Part shown: positions 55,338-64,000 of the stretch, in pieces
How the letters are laid out: every line of letters starts with the position of its first letter
Numbering within the stretch: position 1 is the first letter of the stretch
From: Pseudomonadota bacterium
GTDB lineage: Bacteria; Pseudomonadota; Gammaproteobacteria; Steroidobacterales; Steroidobacteraceae
NCBI GenBank assembly: GCA_023423935.1
Contig: JAFAEQ010000050.1
Span: 1-64,000 of the forward strand
Direction: 5' to 3'
Length of the DNA: 64,000 bases
The notes under the pieces: model-generated
Told to the model about the DNA's origin: nothing
What the model saw: only the letters and a program-made list of their open reading frames with translations
Database searches by the model: none
Position numbers and translations under genes: made by a program

Positions 55338-57479
55338 TCAGGAGTGGCTCTCGCGCGGACGCGCCGGAGAAGAAGCGCCGTCGTGCGACTCCAACTCATC
55401 GTCTGCGAACGGCAGGCTGCTGCGTGGGATCATCAACGTGTCTTCGCTGAGCAGCAGGCTCTCCTCGGGAATCATCAACGTCGGCGAGTCATCGATCACG
55501 GCTGCGCTGGCTGCAGCAGGAGCAAACGCTGCACCGGGACTCGACTTGCGCAGTAGCTGGAAGGCGTCCTCCGCGGTCAGCGGTTCGCTGAAAAAGTAGC
55601 CTTGGGCGAAGTCGCAGCCCATGCGCTTCAGATCGCGAGCCGCGGTCGGTGTCTCGACGATCTCGGCCACCGACTTGAGTCCCAGGCTCGTGGCCATTTG
55701 AATAATGGCGGCTGCGATCGCCGTGTTGGCACGCTCCGACCCTGCGCGGTCGACGAACGGCCGGTCGATCTTCACGTAATCGAATGGAAACAGTTGCAGA
55801 TAGCTGAGCGAGGAGTAGCCGGTGCCGAAGTCATCGAGCATCATCTCGATGCCCATGGTGTGCAGACGCTCGAGCACTTCGCGCATGGCCCCGGGGTTGT
55901 TGATGAGTCCGCTTTCGGTGAGCTCGAACTTCAGAATCGTGGGCGGAAGTGCGAATTCCTCGAGCGCGTGGCGCACGTACTCGTGCAGCTGCGGATCGCG
56001 CAACGCTGTCGCCGACAGATTGATGCTGAAATAGAAGCCAGGATCTTCGGCCAGGCGCTGGCGCCATTCGGCCGCAAGCTTGCACACGCGCGCGATCGTC
56101 CAGCGTGTGATCGGCACGATGAGGCCGGCTTCCTCGGCCACCGGGAGAAACCGGTCAGGCGTCAACAACCCTTCGACCGGATGCTGCCAGCGCAGCAGCA
56201 CTTCGGTGCCGACAGGTTTCTGCGTGCGCAGATCCATGATCGGCTGATAGACGAGTTGCAGCTCGCGACGCTGGAGGGCGACGTGGAGATCGGCCTCGAG
56301 GCTGACGAGCGTCGCTGCGGTGCCGCCCATGATCGGATCGAAGACGATGGCCTCGCTGCTCTGGAGACGCTTCGCAACCGATAACGCGATGTCCGCTTCA
56401 CGCACCGCTTCCTCGGGACGCTGCAGTCCGGAAATACCGGTAATGCCGATACGGGCGGCAACGTTGAGCCGATGTTTGCGCAGCTCGAATGGTTCGTGCA
56501 GTACCTCCTGCAGGAGCGTTGCGATCTGGCGTGCAGTGTCGATCGAAGCGTTGTCGAGCAGCAGCAACGCGAACTGATCGCCACTCCAGCGCGACAGCAC
56601 GCATTCGTAGCCAGCGGTGGCGCGCTGAAACCGGCCCGCCGCCTGCACGAGCAATTCATCGCCCGCGGTGTGGCCCAACGTGTCGTTGATCAGCTTGAAT
56701 CGATCGATATCGATGAGCATCACGACCACGCCAGGACGGCGACGCGTGCGAACATCGCGCAGTACCCGATCCAGCTGGTCCATGAAATAGCGCCGGTTCG
56801 GCAGCCCCGTGAATGCGTCGTGATAGCGCGAGTGCTCGAAACTGCGTTCGAGATTCTCGCGCTGCTCGATCTCGGCAGCGAGCTTGCGATTCGCTGCCTG
56901 CGTCTGTCGACGCGACAGCGCGAGCGCCTCGCGGGCACGGTGCAGGTTGTGTACCAGATCATGCGTGGCGAATGCGACGAGCCAGGTCACGACGGCCAAC
57001 AACGCAATGGCTGACGCCAGATCGCGCGCTGGATACCAGCCGTCTTTCGGTCTGATGGACAGCTGCAGCAGTCCGCTCGGCAGATCCTGGGTAAATCCCT
57101 GCGGTGCGCGGATGCGCATGTCGATGCCATCCTGTAGGGCGGTCAAGCGTGTGCTGACGAACACGCGAGGCGCGCCGGAACTGGCGTCGATCTTCGACAA
57201 CGCGAAGTCATATGCCGGATCGATGAGCTGACTGAGTTTCAGTCGCGAGAGCAACTGATCGAGCTCCGCAGGCGAGCGTGAGGAGCGGGCGCGATCGGCC
57301 TGCTGCTGCAGCTGCGCCTCGATGGTACGGCCGTAGTGCACGACCGCGGTGCCGGCATCCTCGCGCAGCTGTTCGGCGCGTCGTTCGATACTGAGCGCAA
57401 TCAGTCTGCCGCCGGCCAGCAACATCACGATCAGCACCATGACCGTCGGGAACCACTCGGATCGCGGCACGAACTTCAT
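55338..57479 (-). CDS. GGDEF/EAL c-di-GMP protein with degenerate GGDEF
   Basis: 713 residues: membrane helix (about 11-30), an extracytoplasmic sensor region to about 152, a second helix (about 155-172), a GGDEF domain and an EAL domain, then a 70-residue tail. The GGDEF signature reads SGDQF (299-303), so cyclase activity is doubtful. The EAL motif is Glu426-Val-Leu, with the other metal-site elements (ELTES, DDFGTGYSSL, KIDRPF) retained, so phosphodiesterase activity is plausible. It starts 6 bp after the outer-membrane-protein gene at the end of a seven-gene run. The tail contains two near-identical TLMIPEES-like repeats. Confidence 0.87.
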   Translation of the reverse strand: MKFVPRSEWFPTVMVLIVMLLAGGRLIALSIERRAEQLREDAGTAVVHYGRTIEAQLQQQADRARSSRSPAELDQLLSRLKLSQLIDPAYDFALSKIDASSGAPRVFVSTRLTALQDGIDMRIRAPQGFTQDLPSGLLQLSIRPKDGWYPARDLASAIALLAVVTWLVAFATHDLVHNLHRAREALALSRRQTQAANRKLAAEIEQRENLERSFEHSRYHDAFTGLPNRRYFMDQLDRVLRDVRTRRRPGVVVMLIDIDRFKLINDTLGHTAGDELLVQAAGRFQRATAGYECVLSRWSGDQFALLLLDNASIDTARQIATLLQEVLHEPFELRKHRLNVAARIGITGISGLQRPEEAVREADIALSVAKRLQSSEAIVFDPIMGGTAATLVSLEADLHVALQRRELQLVYQPIMDLRTQKPVGTEVLLRWQHPVEGLLTPDRFLPVAEEAGLIVPITRWTIARVCKLAAEWRQRLAEDPGFYFSINLSATALRDPQLHEYVRHALEEFALPPTILKFELTESGLINNPGAMREVLERLHTMGIEMMLDDFGTGYSSLSYLQLFPFDYVKIDRPFVDRAGSERANTAIAAAIIQMATSLGLKSVAEIVETPTAARDLKRMGCDFAQGYFFSEPLTAEDAFQLLRKSSPGAAFAPAAASAAVIDDSPTLMIPEESLLLSEDTLMIPRSSLPFADDELESHDGASSPARPRESHS

Positions 57480-57485
57480 CGCGCA

Positions 57486-58280
57486 CTACCGACCCATGTA
57501 CGCGGTGAATGTCAGTGTCACGGTGACCTTTTCGCTGTCGGCGAGTTGCAGATAGTCTCCGATCAACTGGATCTCGCCGCGCGAGAAGCTCTTGCCGATG
57601 CCGGCGAATCCTTCCTTCAGTGTCTGTGAGGGCAGATTCAGACCTGGTTGGTTGATCACGACAGGATCGGCCTGGCCCGAAGCGCCGCCCAGGACGAAGT
57701 TGAAATACTGGCCGTAGTGATCGAGCCGGCCGGTGAACAGCTCGGTGTTCACGTTGCCGCTGATCGAATTTGCATAGCCGAACGTCGTCATCCACCGCGG
57801 CGACCACACGTAGGTGAAGCCGATCTTCGGAAGGTTGCCGCGCGTCGTGTCGATGTCGATCTGGCGTGTTTCAAGTTGGACCGAAAGCTGGCGAGTGAGC
57901 GACTGGCTGATGCCGAGCACTTCGACCTCATAGTCGAAGTCGCGTCCATCGTCGTCACCGCTGCCGTAGTGCACTTCCCCGTACAAAGTGAATCGCGATG
58001 AAGACTGACCGCGCCCCCAGGAGCCGCGCAGCGATCCGAAGGAGAACTGAGATTCCGCGATCTCCTGGTGCTCAGCGCCGATGCCCGCAATGGCATTGGG
58101 CGTGAAATAGTGGGTCCAGTTGACCGAGCCGCCGTAGCCGCCATCGGTGCCCGTGAGCGAGGAGCCGTTGCCACTGAGCGTGAGTCGATCGGGCGGACGC
58201 AGATCGGGTGGGGCAGCTTGCGCGTGGACCAGTCCGCTCTCGAGCGCGCACATCAACGTCAGGGCACATGAATATTTCAC
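57486..58280 (-). CDS. Predicted outer-membrane beta-barrel protein
   Basis: 264 residues with a signal peptide ending VHA-QA (about 20). The mature protein is a chain of short amphipathic strands separated by Gly/Asn turns (for example GIGAEHQEIAESQFSFGSLRG, GNVNTELFTGRLDHYGQYF), as in YaiO-like or other small barrels. It ends in Arg rather than an aromatic residue, which is unusual for a barrel. It overlaps the PAS gene by 4 bp (ATGA). An exporter pore for a glycan or an anchor is possible. Confidence 0.68.
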   Translation of the reverse strand: MKYSCALTLMCALESGLVHAQAAPPDLRPPDRLTLSGNGSSLTGTDGGYGGSVNWTHYFTPNAIAGIGAEHQEIAESQFSFGSLRGSWGRGQSSSRFTLYGEVHYGSGDDDGRDFDYEVEVLGISQSLTRQLSVQLETRQIDIDTTRGNLPKIGFTYVWSPRWMTTFGYANSISGNVNTELFTGRLDHYGQYFNFVLGGASGQADPVVINQPGLNLPSQTLKEGFAGIGKSFSRGEIQLIGDYLQLADSEKVTVTLTFTAYMGR

Positions 58281-59701
58281 GGCAGGGATACCAGTGTTCG
58301 GTTCGAACCGGTCGTATCAATGCCGGGCTGAATGGCGGTCACAGCTGTCGCGACGGGTCGCAGCTCGTGGGCTGCACGCGCGATGGGCAGCAGAGTGACC
58401 ACATACAGTCTCTCGTCTTCGCCCGGCCAAGGTGCGGTGGAGATCGTCAACTCGTAGATGCGCGGGGCGATTTCGATCTGTGTCTTGCGTCGACCGCTCA
58501 GTACCTGTTCCCACCAGCGTGCCGGCATACCGTCCAATGCCAACAGCTGCGAGGCGTCGCGCTGGCGGTCGATCTCCGCAAACAGGACACGCGCGGGCTT
58601 GTTGAACGCCACGATCAGGCCGCGCGAGTCGATGACGAGCACCGCCTGACCGCTCACGTCCAGTGCTGCATTGGCGATGAACTTCTCGGTGTGATCGCTG
58701 ATGGTCACGAGCGCAAAGCGGCGGCCCTCGCGCGACAGAGGCTGCACATGAACTTCGGTGGCGTGCAGTCGATCGCCGGCATGGACGATGCAGTGGGGAA
58801 GCACTCCGCCCGCCGTCTGGGTCATCAGTTCCTGCACCATCTCCGGGTACGAGAAGCGGATCGATTCGAACAGCGGGTTGCCGTTGATCGTCCCGTTGTC
58901 CTGCCCGACGAGTTTCGCGGTGGCGCGGCTGCTCGTAACCACGGCGAGCGTGTCCACGTCGATCAGCAGCGCCGGCATCGGCAGCTGCTCGACTAATGCG
59001 CTCCAAAGTTGCTGGCTGCGCTCGGCCTCGGCCCGTGCGTTCTCGACCTGGCCATGCAATCTCTCGAAGATCGTGCCCAGATATTCCGATGCGACCGCAC
59101 ACGCGAGAATGAAGACCGCGTAGATCTCGAAGAGCGTCACGTAATACGCCGACGGCGCATAGAAACCCGCAAAGGGGCCGACCGTCGCGCGAGCCTGCGG
59201 GCTTACGACGCTGGCGAGCCATGCGCCTGACGTGTTGAGTCCGGGCAGATACCAGCTCAGCTCCGGCGCCTGGGCGAGCGACACCGCCATCGTGGTGACG
59301 AGCGCGACGACCGCCATGAGGTAGGGCTGCCAGCGTGAAAGAAAGATCGCGCCGACGACCGGCAATGCAAAGACCATCAGGAACGCGGGGTTTTGTAATC
59401 CGCCGGCCTGCAACCAGATGAATCCGACGACGAGCACGCCCGCGGCGTGCAGCAGACTGAGAAGCGAACGCCGTTGTGGCGCACGTCGGCCGATAACGCC
59501 CAGCGCACTGTGCAATCCGCCGAGCGCCAGCAAGCCGAGCGAGACCTGAATGAAGCGAATGTCGAACGCACCCGACAACCAGGGCAGGGCAGTTGCGAGC
59601 AGGATGGCAAAGATCGTGAGCAGCCAGGTGTCATCCAGCAGATGCACACGCGGATCGCTCCACGTGGGCGCCGGCATGATCTGAGTCGCCTGCGTTGTCA
59701 T
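58277..59701 (-). CDS. Membrane PAS-domain protein without an output domain
   Basis: 474 residues. Six or so helices fill residues about 25-225, a short coiled coil follows, and then two PAS-like domains (LWSALVEQLPMPALLIDVDTL and VLVIDSRGLIVAFNKPARVLF). No kinase, GGDEF or HTH follows, so it is a sensor without its own output. Overlaps both neighbours by 4 bp. Because the GGDEF/EAL protein is two genes downstream in the same run, it may pass its signal to that protein; this is inference. Confidence 0.75.
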   Translation of the reverse strand: MTTQATQIMPAPTWSDPRVHLLDDTWLLTIFAILLATALPWLSGAFDIRFIQVSLGLLALGGLHSALGVIGRRAPQRRSLLSLLHAAGVLVVGFIWLQAGGLQNPAFLMVFALPVVGAIFLSRWQPYLMAVVALVTTMAVSLAQAPELSWYLPGLNTSGAWLASVVSPQARATVGPFAGFYAPSAYYVTLFEIYAVFILACAVASEYLGTIFERLHGQVENARAEAERSQQLWSALVEQLPMPALLIDVDTLAVVTSSRATAKLVGQDNGTINGNPLFESIRFSYPEMVQELMTQTAGGVLPHCIVHAGDRLHATEVHVQPLSREGRRFALVTISDHTEKFIANAALDVSGQAVLVIDSRGLIVAFNKPARVLFAEIDRQRDASQLLALDGMPARWWEQVLSGRRKTQIEIAPRIYELTISTAPWPGEDERLYVVTLLPIARAAHELRPVATAVTAIQPGIDTTGSNRTLVSLP

Positions 59702-60945
59702 CGCGACACCATCGGCATGTTCGAAGGCTGGCCGTTGCGGTCGGCCACCACGAGACCGCGTGCATCGAAGTTGTTGCCCTCGAGAAATGGCTGCGAGCGG
59801 ATATGCCGTCCGCCCGAATCGAAATCGACCGCTTTGTACGCGAGCCCGCGCGGGCGCAGCACCCGATTGTCGCGCAGCACCGGCGAGTCGCCGATCACAT
59901 CGATGCCATTGAAGCGCGGCTCGATGATCGTGTTGTCGATCGCGGTGCTGGGACTCGTGCCGATCACGAACGCAAGACCATAGCCGCTGTTGTGGACCCG
60001 GTTGCTGCGCACGAGCGCGTCACCGGATCCTTTCACCATGATTCCGTACGCCGTAAGGCCATCGAGCTCGTTGTTCTCGATCACGGTGCCGCGCGCGTTC
60101 TCCGCGACGATCCCCATGCCGCCGCCGCGGCTGACGCGATTGCCACGCGCAGTGGCGCCTGAGCCCATGAGCTGCATGGCCATCTCGCTCGTATCGAGCA
60201 ATTCGTTGCGCTCGAGCGTGAGCGCAACGTTTGCGGCAAGAATGCCGACGCGCTCCTTCGAGAAACGGTTCTCGCGCACGCTGAGCGCACTGCCGCCCGT
60301 CTCGGGCTCCGCGCGCACCGCCCAGATGCCGGCATCCCGGTGTGCGTTGAACTGGTTCTTGACGATCATGCTATTGCGGTTGGATCCCGCCACGCGCACT
60401 CCGACGCGATTGGCCGAGAAGCGATTGCCTTCGATGAGCGCGTCCTGCACGGTCTCGGCCATGTCGACCCCGATGTCGCACGCCTCCACGCGGGTGGACT
60501 GCATTCTGAAATGATCTGCGCGCAGGAGTACCGCTGCAGCCTTGCACTGGCGAATGCGCAGTCCTTCGATCGTTACGTTGGCCGCGGCAACATCGAACAC
60601 CGGTCCGCCGGACAACGCAGTCGCATCGATCGCCGTGCCGTTCTCGATCGTCGATGACAGATGCAGACCTTCGGCGTTCAGAAGCGGGGGCAATGCGGTC
60701 GCAAGCGTCACCTCAGGAACGCGCAGCACGATGCGCGCCTCGCCATGCGCTGCGGCGGCGATGAAAAGCGCCTCGCGCAAGCTTCCCGGGCCGCGATCTT
60801 CGCCGCTCGTGACGCTGATGGCGGCACTGTCCTCAGACACGGCGGCGCTCTTCTCACGCGTCTGGTGCCAGAAGGCGAGCGCGACGAATGCTGCAAGCAC
60901 GACGATCACAGCAGCCGAGATCGAGGTGCGGCGGCTAATCGCCAT
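59698..60945 (-). CDS. Right-handed parallel beta-helix protein
   Basis: 415 residues. The ATG at 60945 has GGGAGG upstream and opens a membrane anchor/signal (AAVIVVLAAFVALAF). The rest is a chain of 22-24-residue Asn-rich coils of pectate-lyase/NosD type (for example VIENNELDGLTAYGIMV, VRSNRVHNSGYGLAFV), residues about 100-400. Such helices act as glycan epimerases, lyases or scaffolds. No catalytic residue set was assigned. It overlaps the methyltransferase gene by 11 bp and the PAS gene by 4 bp. Confidence 0.83.
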   Translation of the reverse strand: MAISRRTSISAAVIVVLAAFVALAFWHQTREKSAAVSEDSAAISVTSGEDRGPGSLREALFIAAAAHGEARIVLRVPEVTLATALPPLLNAEGLHLSSTIENGTAIDATALSGGPVFDVAAANVTIEGLRIRQCKAAAVLLRADHFRMQSTRVEACDIGVDMAETVQDALIEGNRFSANRVGVRVAGSNRNSMIVKNQFNAHRDAGIWAVRAEPETGGSALSVRENRFSKERVGILAANVALTLERNELLDTSEMAMQLMGSGATARGNRVSRGGGMGIVAENARGTVIENNELDGLTAYGIMVKGSGDALVRSNRVHNSGYGLAFVIGTSPSTAIDNTIIEPRFNGIDVIGDSPVLRDNRVLRPRGLAYKAVDFDSGGRHIRSQPFLEGNNFDARGLVVADRNGQPSNMPMVSR

Positions 60946-61756
60946 GATCGCCTCCCGCGGACTCCAGCACGAACACGGCATGCCAGGACTGATTCGCGGC
61001 AAAGCGTCCGAGCAACAGGTCGAGCGGCAGCGAACACGTTGTTACGGCGGCGAGCGCCGACAAGCCGAGCGGCTTGGGCCAACGTCGCAGGTGCGGCAGT
61101 ACCCAGGTCTTGAATGGCGCGGGATCTACGCCCTGAATGTGTCGCACGCGCAGTCCGTTCTCGGCGAAGAGCCGCAGGTACTCCCCACGCTCGCGAGCCT
61201 GGAAGACGCTGGTATTGCACCGTTGCGCCAGGCGCTGCGGCGCGGCCTCCAGCAGCACCATGCGTCCGCGCGGTTCAAGATGCTGCGCCAGGCGGGCGAT
61301 CGCGCAGCGCAGTAGCGCCGGCTCAAGCATGTGCTGCAGCACCGTGACGCCGAGAATCAGATCGAAGCGGCCTTCCGCCTGCAGATGAGCCAGATCCTGA
61401 ATCATGAACCGACATCGCGAGGCGACTTTCTCGACGAACGCTCTGCGCCGCGCCTCGAAAATCATGGTCGGACTGAGATCGACGCCGGTCACCTGTGCGC
61501 CCCGGTGCGCCAGCAACGTGCTCCAACGCCCAACGCCGCATCCCACATCGAGCACGCGCGTACCGGGCGTTACCCGGATCCAGGGTTGCAACGCTCGCTG
61601 CTGCGTCCAGTGAATCATCCGGTTGTAGAAACGGGGCATCCCGTACGAACACACGGCTGCGAGTCCATCGCCTTCGCTCGCAAAGCGACGCGCGCGGTCT
61701 TCCCAATAGGCACTCGGTACATAGCGATCGGGGGCAGGCACACCACGCACGCTCAC
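60935..61756 (-). CDS. Class I SAM-dependent methyltransferase
   Basis: 273 residues starting at the GTG at 61756, which has ACGGAGGG 6 nt upstream and overlaps the glycosyltransferase stop (GTGA). The frame is open to 62767, but that part is antisense-like noise. Motif I VLDVGCGVGRWS and the acidic VTGVDLSP loop mark SAM binding. No membrane segment is evident. Likely target is a sugar or lipid made by the neighbouring glycosyltransferase and radical SAM genes. Confidence 0.87.
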   Translation of the reverse strand: MSVRGVPAPDRYVPSAYWEDRARRFASEGDGLAAVCSYGMPRFYNRMIHWTQQRALQPWIRVTPGTRVLDVGCGVGRWSTLLAHRGAQVTGVDLSPTMIFEARRRAFVEKVASRCRFMIQDLAHLQAEGRFDLILGVTVLQHMLEPALLRCAIARLAQHLEPRGRMVLLEAAPQRLAQRCNTSVFQARERGEYLRLFAENGLRVRHIQGVDPAPFKTWVLPHLRRWPKPLGLSALAAVTTCSLPLDLLLGRFAANQSWHAVFVLESAGGDHGD

Positions 61757-63195
61757 GAGGCCCTCCGTATCAGCTCGGTTTTCTCCTCGAGCGGCAATGC
61801 AGTGCTCGCGCTCGGAATCGGCTCGTAGTGGTCGTGAAAGACGCGACGCCCTCGCAGCTTCACGCTCACCCAGTTCAGATAACCGACCGTCATCGGCGCG
61901 ATGTGCGTGATGGCGTAGAACAAATACAGCGGCACGATCGGCGCGACGTAACCGCGCTCCTGCTTCGGTACGATCGTGAAGAGTGCGAACACTCCGAGCG
62001 CAAGATAGCTGCCGATGGCTGCGATGAAATACGCAGGATTCACGAGCGAGCTGCGCGGGATGAAGCTGGACAGGAACAGATTGTCCAAGCCGCTTGCGAA
62101 GCTGAGCACCAGCAGGCCGGCACTTACGATCTTCAACGGATGAAGCACCAGCGACAGGCCGCCGAGATAGATGATGAAGTGATAGAACGCGAAGGGCGTG
62201 CGCCGGGCGATCTGCCAGAGCATGCCGAAACGTTCCGTGTAAACCTTCACGAGGCCGTAGTACCAGCCCACGCGCTGAGAGAACCAGCGCGGCACCGTGC
62301 CGGGCCCTTCCGTGCTCACGACCATGCGTCCGTCGTAGTAGATGCGCTCGCCGTGACTCAGGATGATGAGCGCGTTCTCCAGATCCTCTGCATAGACCGA
62401 ATGGGAGTGCTCTGCGAGCGCACGCTCCAGTGCATCGCGTCGATAACAGGACACGCCGGAGGTAATGCTGTAGTCGGCCAGGCTTTCGCGACCGATGCGA
62501 AAGGCGAGCGCATATTCGAAAGCCTGAAAGCGTGCGAGAAAACCGTCCGGCTCGATCATCACCCGCGGACAGACGGCCGCTGCGCCCGATTGCTGAAAAT
62601 CGCGAATGAACCGTTCGAAGTCGATGCGACTGCCGCCATCGCGTCCGCGAATACGAATGTCGGGATCGACGACGAGTAGCGTCTCGATGTGTGCCGGCAC
62701 GCGTTCGAGGAGCCTGCGAATCGCGGCCGGCTTGCGGCGATTCACACCATCGTCGAAGCAACGCCATCCCGCCTGGCGCAGCCGCAGTACCGTCTCGTCG
62801 GTCGAGCCGTCGCTGATCAGCCAGACGCGATCGCGATAGGGTGCGAAGGCATCGATGAACTCATCGAGCAAGGGCTCGAGGTTGTAGATCGAAGCGATGA
62901 TGGCGTACGGACGGACCGGCACCACATTCTTCGCATCGGGGGCCAGCGCAGACGGGATATCGATCGACAGATGACGGTTGTCTTCGCTGGGTGCCGTCGC
63001 GATGTGTCGGCGTCGCACATGCAGACGCAGCAGAAAATCCAGGGCATCCGTATAGACGATCAGGTTCGCAAGCCCATAGATCAGCAACGAGAAGCTTGCC
63101 GTCTGCAACCTGGCCGCCGACAGAGCAATCCAGCCCACGAGCAGTGCACACACGCCGAGTGGAGCGATCAGGCTCCATGGCGTGCGCGCGCTCAT
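61753..63195 (-). CDS. Family 2 membrane glycosyltransferase
   Basis: 480 residues from the ATG at 63195, which overlaps the radical SAM stop (ATGA). Two N-terminal helices, then a GT2 domain with WLISDGSTDET, the nucleotide-sugar Asp motif VVDPDIRI, SGVSCYRRDALE and AEDLENALI, and about four C-terminal helices. The shape resembles processive polysaccharide synthases, but the QxxRW motif reads QRVGWY, so processivity is uncertain. The frame upstream to 63330 is noise. Confidence 0.87.
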   Translation of the reverse strand: MSARTPWSLIAPLGVCALLVGWIALSAARLQTASFSLLIYGLANLIVYTDALDFLLRLHVRRRHIATAPSEDNRHLSIDIPSALAPDAKNVVPVRPYAIIASIYNLEPLLDEFIDAFAPYRDRVWLISDGSTDETVLRLRQAGWRCFDDGVNRRKPAAIRRLLERVPAHIETLLVVDPDIRIRGRDGGSRIDFERFIRDFQQSGAAAVCPRVMIEPDGFLARFQAFEYALAFRIGRESLADYSITSGVSCYRRDALERALAEHSHSVYAEDLENALIILSHGERIYYDGRMVVSTEGPGTVPRWFSQRVGWYYGLVKVYTERFGMLWQIARRTPFAFYHFIIYLGGLSLVLHPLKIVSAGLLVLSFASGLDNLFLSSFIPRSSLVNPAYFIAAIGSYLALGVFALFTIVPKQERGYVAPIVPLYLFYAITHIAPMTVGYLNWVSVKLRGRRVFHDHYEPIPSASTALPLEEKTELIRRAS

Positions 63196-64000
63196 GCCTC
63201 GATCGCGACGCGAGCCTGCGTCGCTCTCCGCAATCGCGGCAGGCGTGCCGTCAGCGCGGCGCGAATCTCTGCCTCCGGAGCAATCTCGATGCCGCGCCGG
63301 GCGAGTAACGGTATCGCAGCGAGAATCCACAGTAACGAACGAATGCGCGAAGGCATGTGCTGCGAGTGTTGATGCTGTGCCTCGAGCAGTTGCTCGAACG
63401 TGCGTTCGAGCTCCAGGATGAAGTCACGAACCGCCGGGTCGATCGGAAGAATCTTGGCCGGCTGCTCCCATTCGATCTGCGTGCCGGCTACGTGGCGGTG
63501 CGCGAACTGCGTATGCGCATGCAACTCGGGATCGCGTGCGAATGCCGCGCCTGCAAATGGAATCACATAGGGATACATGCCGATCTCGCAGCCGCGTTCG
63601 AGCCAGTGGTACGCCTCGCGCAGCGTCTCGGCGACGTCGGCCAGCGTCGCGCGCGGCGAGCTCAGGATCAGATCGAGAAACGGCGTGATGCCACACGCCA
63701 GCGTGTGCTCGAGCATCGGAGCGATATGACGATGAATCTGACCTTTGTTGAACTCATCGAGCACGTTGCGCGAGAAATTCTCGATGCCGAAGCCGAGCAC
63801 GCGGAATCCGGCGCGACGCAGCGCAACCAGACGCTCGGGCGTCATGGCATCGATCCGATTGGTGCTGATGAATTGCAGTTCGCTCGGAAGCGAACCGCTC
63901 TGTTTGGCACGCACGATGGCATCGCACAAAGGCAGCACGCGACGATCCTTGGTGAATACGAAAATGTCGTCCTGGAAGATGATCGTGCGGATTTGCGGAT
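63192..64000 (-). CDS. Radical SAM protein, C-terminal part (runs off window)
   Basis: At least 269 residues are visible. The reading frame continues past the apparent GTG at 63938 to the window edge, encoding RTIIFQDDIFVFTKDRRVLPLC, the beta-strand that follows the CxxxCxxC motif in B12-binding radical SAM enzymes; the iron-sulfur cysteines must lie beyond the window. The visible LGFGIENFSRNVLDEFNKGQ is the usual substrate-side strand. A hydrophobic segment (IRSLLWILAAIPLLARR) near the end suggests membrane contact. It is first of the seven-gene run within the window. Probable role in lipid or glycan methylation or rearrangement. Confidence 0.8.
   Translation of the reverse strand, partial: PQIRTIIFQDDIFVFTKDRRVLPLCDAIVRAKQSGSLPSELQFISTNRIDAMTPERLVALRRAGFRVLGFGIENFSRNVLDEFNKGQIHRHIAPMLEHTLACGITPFLDLILSSPRATLADVAETLREAYHWLERGCEIGMYPYVIPFAGAAFARDPELHAHTQFAHRHVAGTQIEWEQPAKILPIDPAVRDFILELERTFEQLLEAQHQHSQHMPSRIRSLLWILAAIPLLARRGIEIAPEAEIRAALTARLPRLRRATQARVAIEA

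Noticed and set aside
61757..62767. N-terminal extension of the methyltransferase frame through the glycosyltransferase gene
   Set aside because: The extension is in another frame of a clear GT2 gene and a GTG with a good ribosome site exists at 61756.

Overview
The window looks like a chromosomal segment of a free-living, high-G+C (about 60% by eye) gammaproteobacterium. The block ftsK-lolA-(VanZ)-rarA-serS, with trxB transcribed away from it, is a typical gammaproteobacterial arrangement. The large TonB-dependent receptor, tandem 'tryptophan halogenase' genes, GH51 arabinofuranosidase and AraD1/GguC-type gene point to a plant-polysaccharide user of the Xanthomonadales/Steroidobacteraceae kind. 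The taxonomic guess is inference from gene content only. No phage, plasmid, CRISPR array or rRNA operon was seen; mobile DNA is limited to short palindromic, heptad and MITE-like repeats.

Layout. 0-8.4 kb: housekeeping (trxB; ftsK, lolA, VanZ, rarA and serS on the + strand; a bidirectional terminator; a Bax-inhibitor-1 protein). 8.4-10 kb: a tRNA-Ser(UGA) whose 5' half and upstream region are tandemly duplicated, followed by about 1 kb with at most one small ORF. 10-13.2 kb: an LTA-synthase-like sulfatase and an acyltransferase-3.

13.3-30.2 kb is one functional unit for urea. It holds ureG, a LuxR-type response regulator, an NCS1-permease/histidine-kinase/receiver fusion, a porin, the urea ABC transporter urtABCDE, and ureD-A-B-C-E-F. 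A plausible flow is outer-membrane entry by the porin, capture by UrtA, import by UrtBCDE, hydrolysis by UreABC matured by UreDEFG, and control by the permease-kinase and its LuxR regulator. Palindromic or heptad repeats sit between urtA/urtB, urtD/urtE and ureA/ureB, and after ureG.

30.2-34.1 kb: a membrane-anchored histidine-phosphatase-like protein lacking its second catalytic His, a YjbQ protein, a PAS sensor kinase, an IS5-type MITE, and tRNA-Ala(CGC) plus tRNA-Arg(CCU). 34.2-55.2 kb: a carbohydrate region with a LysR regulator divergent from a TonB receptor, a lipoprotein and four tandem flavin-halogenase-family genes (one with both catalytic residues replaced), a JmjC-like cupin, a SET-domain protein with a poly-Glu tail, a cytochrome c/PQQ-type sugar dehydrogenase behind a strong palindrome, a LytTR membrane regulator, a GH51 arabinofuranosidase and an AraD1/GguC-family protein.

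55.3-64 kb (- strand): seven genes joined by overlaps or a 6-bp gap: radical SAM (partial), GT2 glycosyltransferase, methyltransferase, parallel beta-helix protein, membrane PAS protein, outer-membrane-barrel-like protein and GGDEF/EAL protein. I know of no named system with this composition. It reads like a c-di-GMP-linked envelope-glycan module and is my main candidate for something undescribed, together with the permease-kinase urea sensor.
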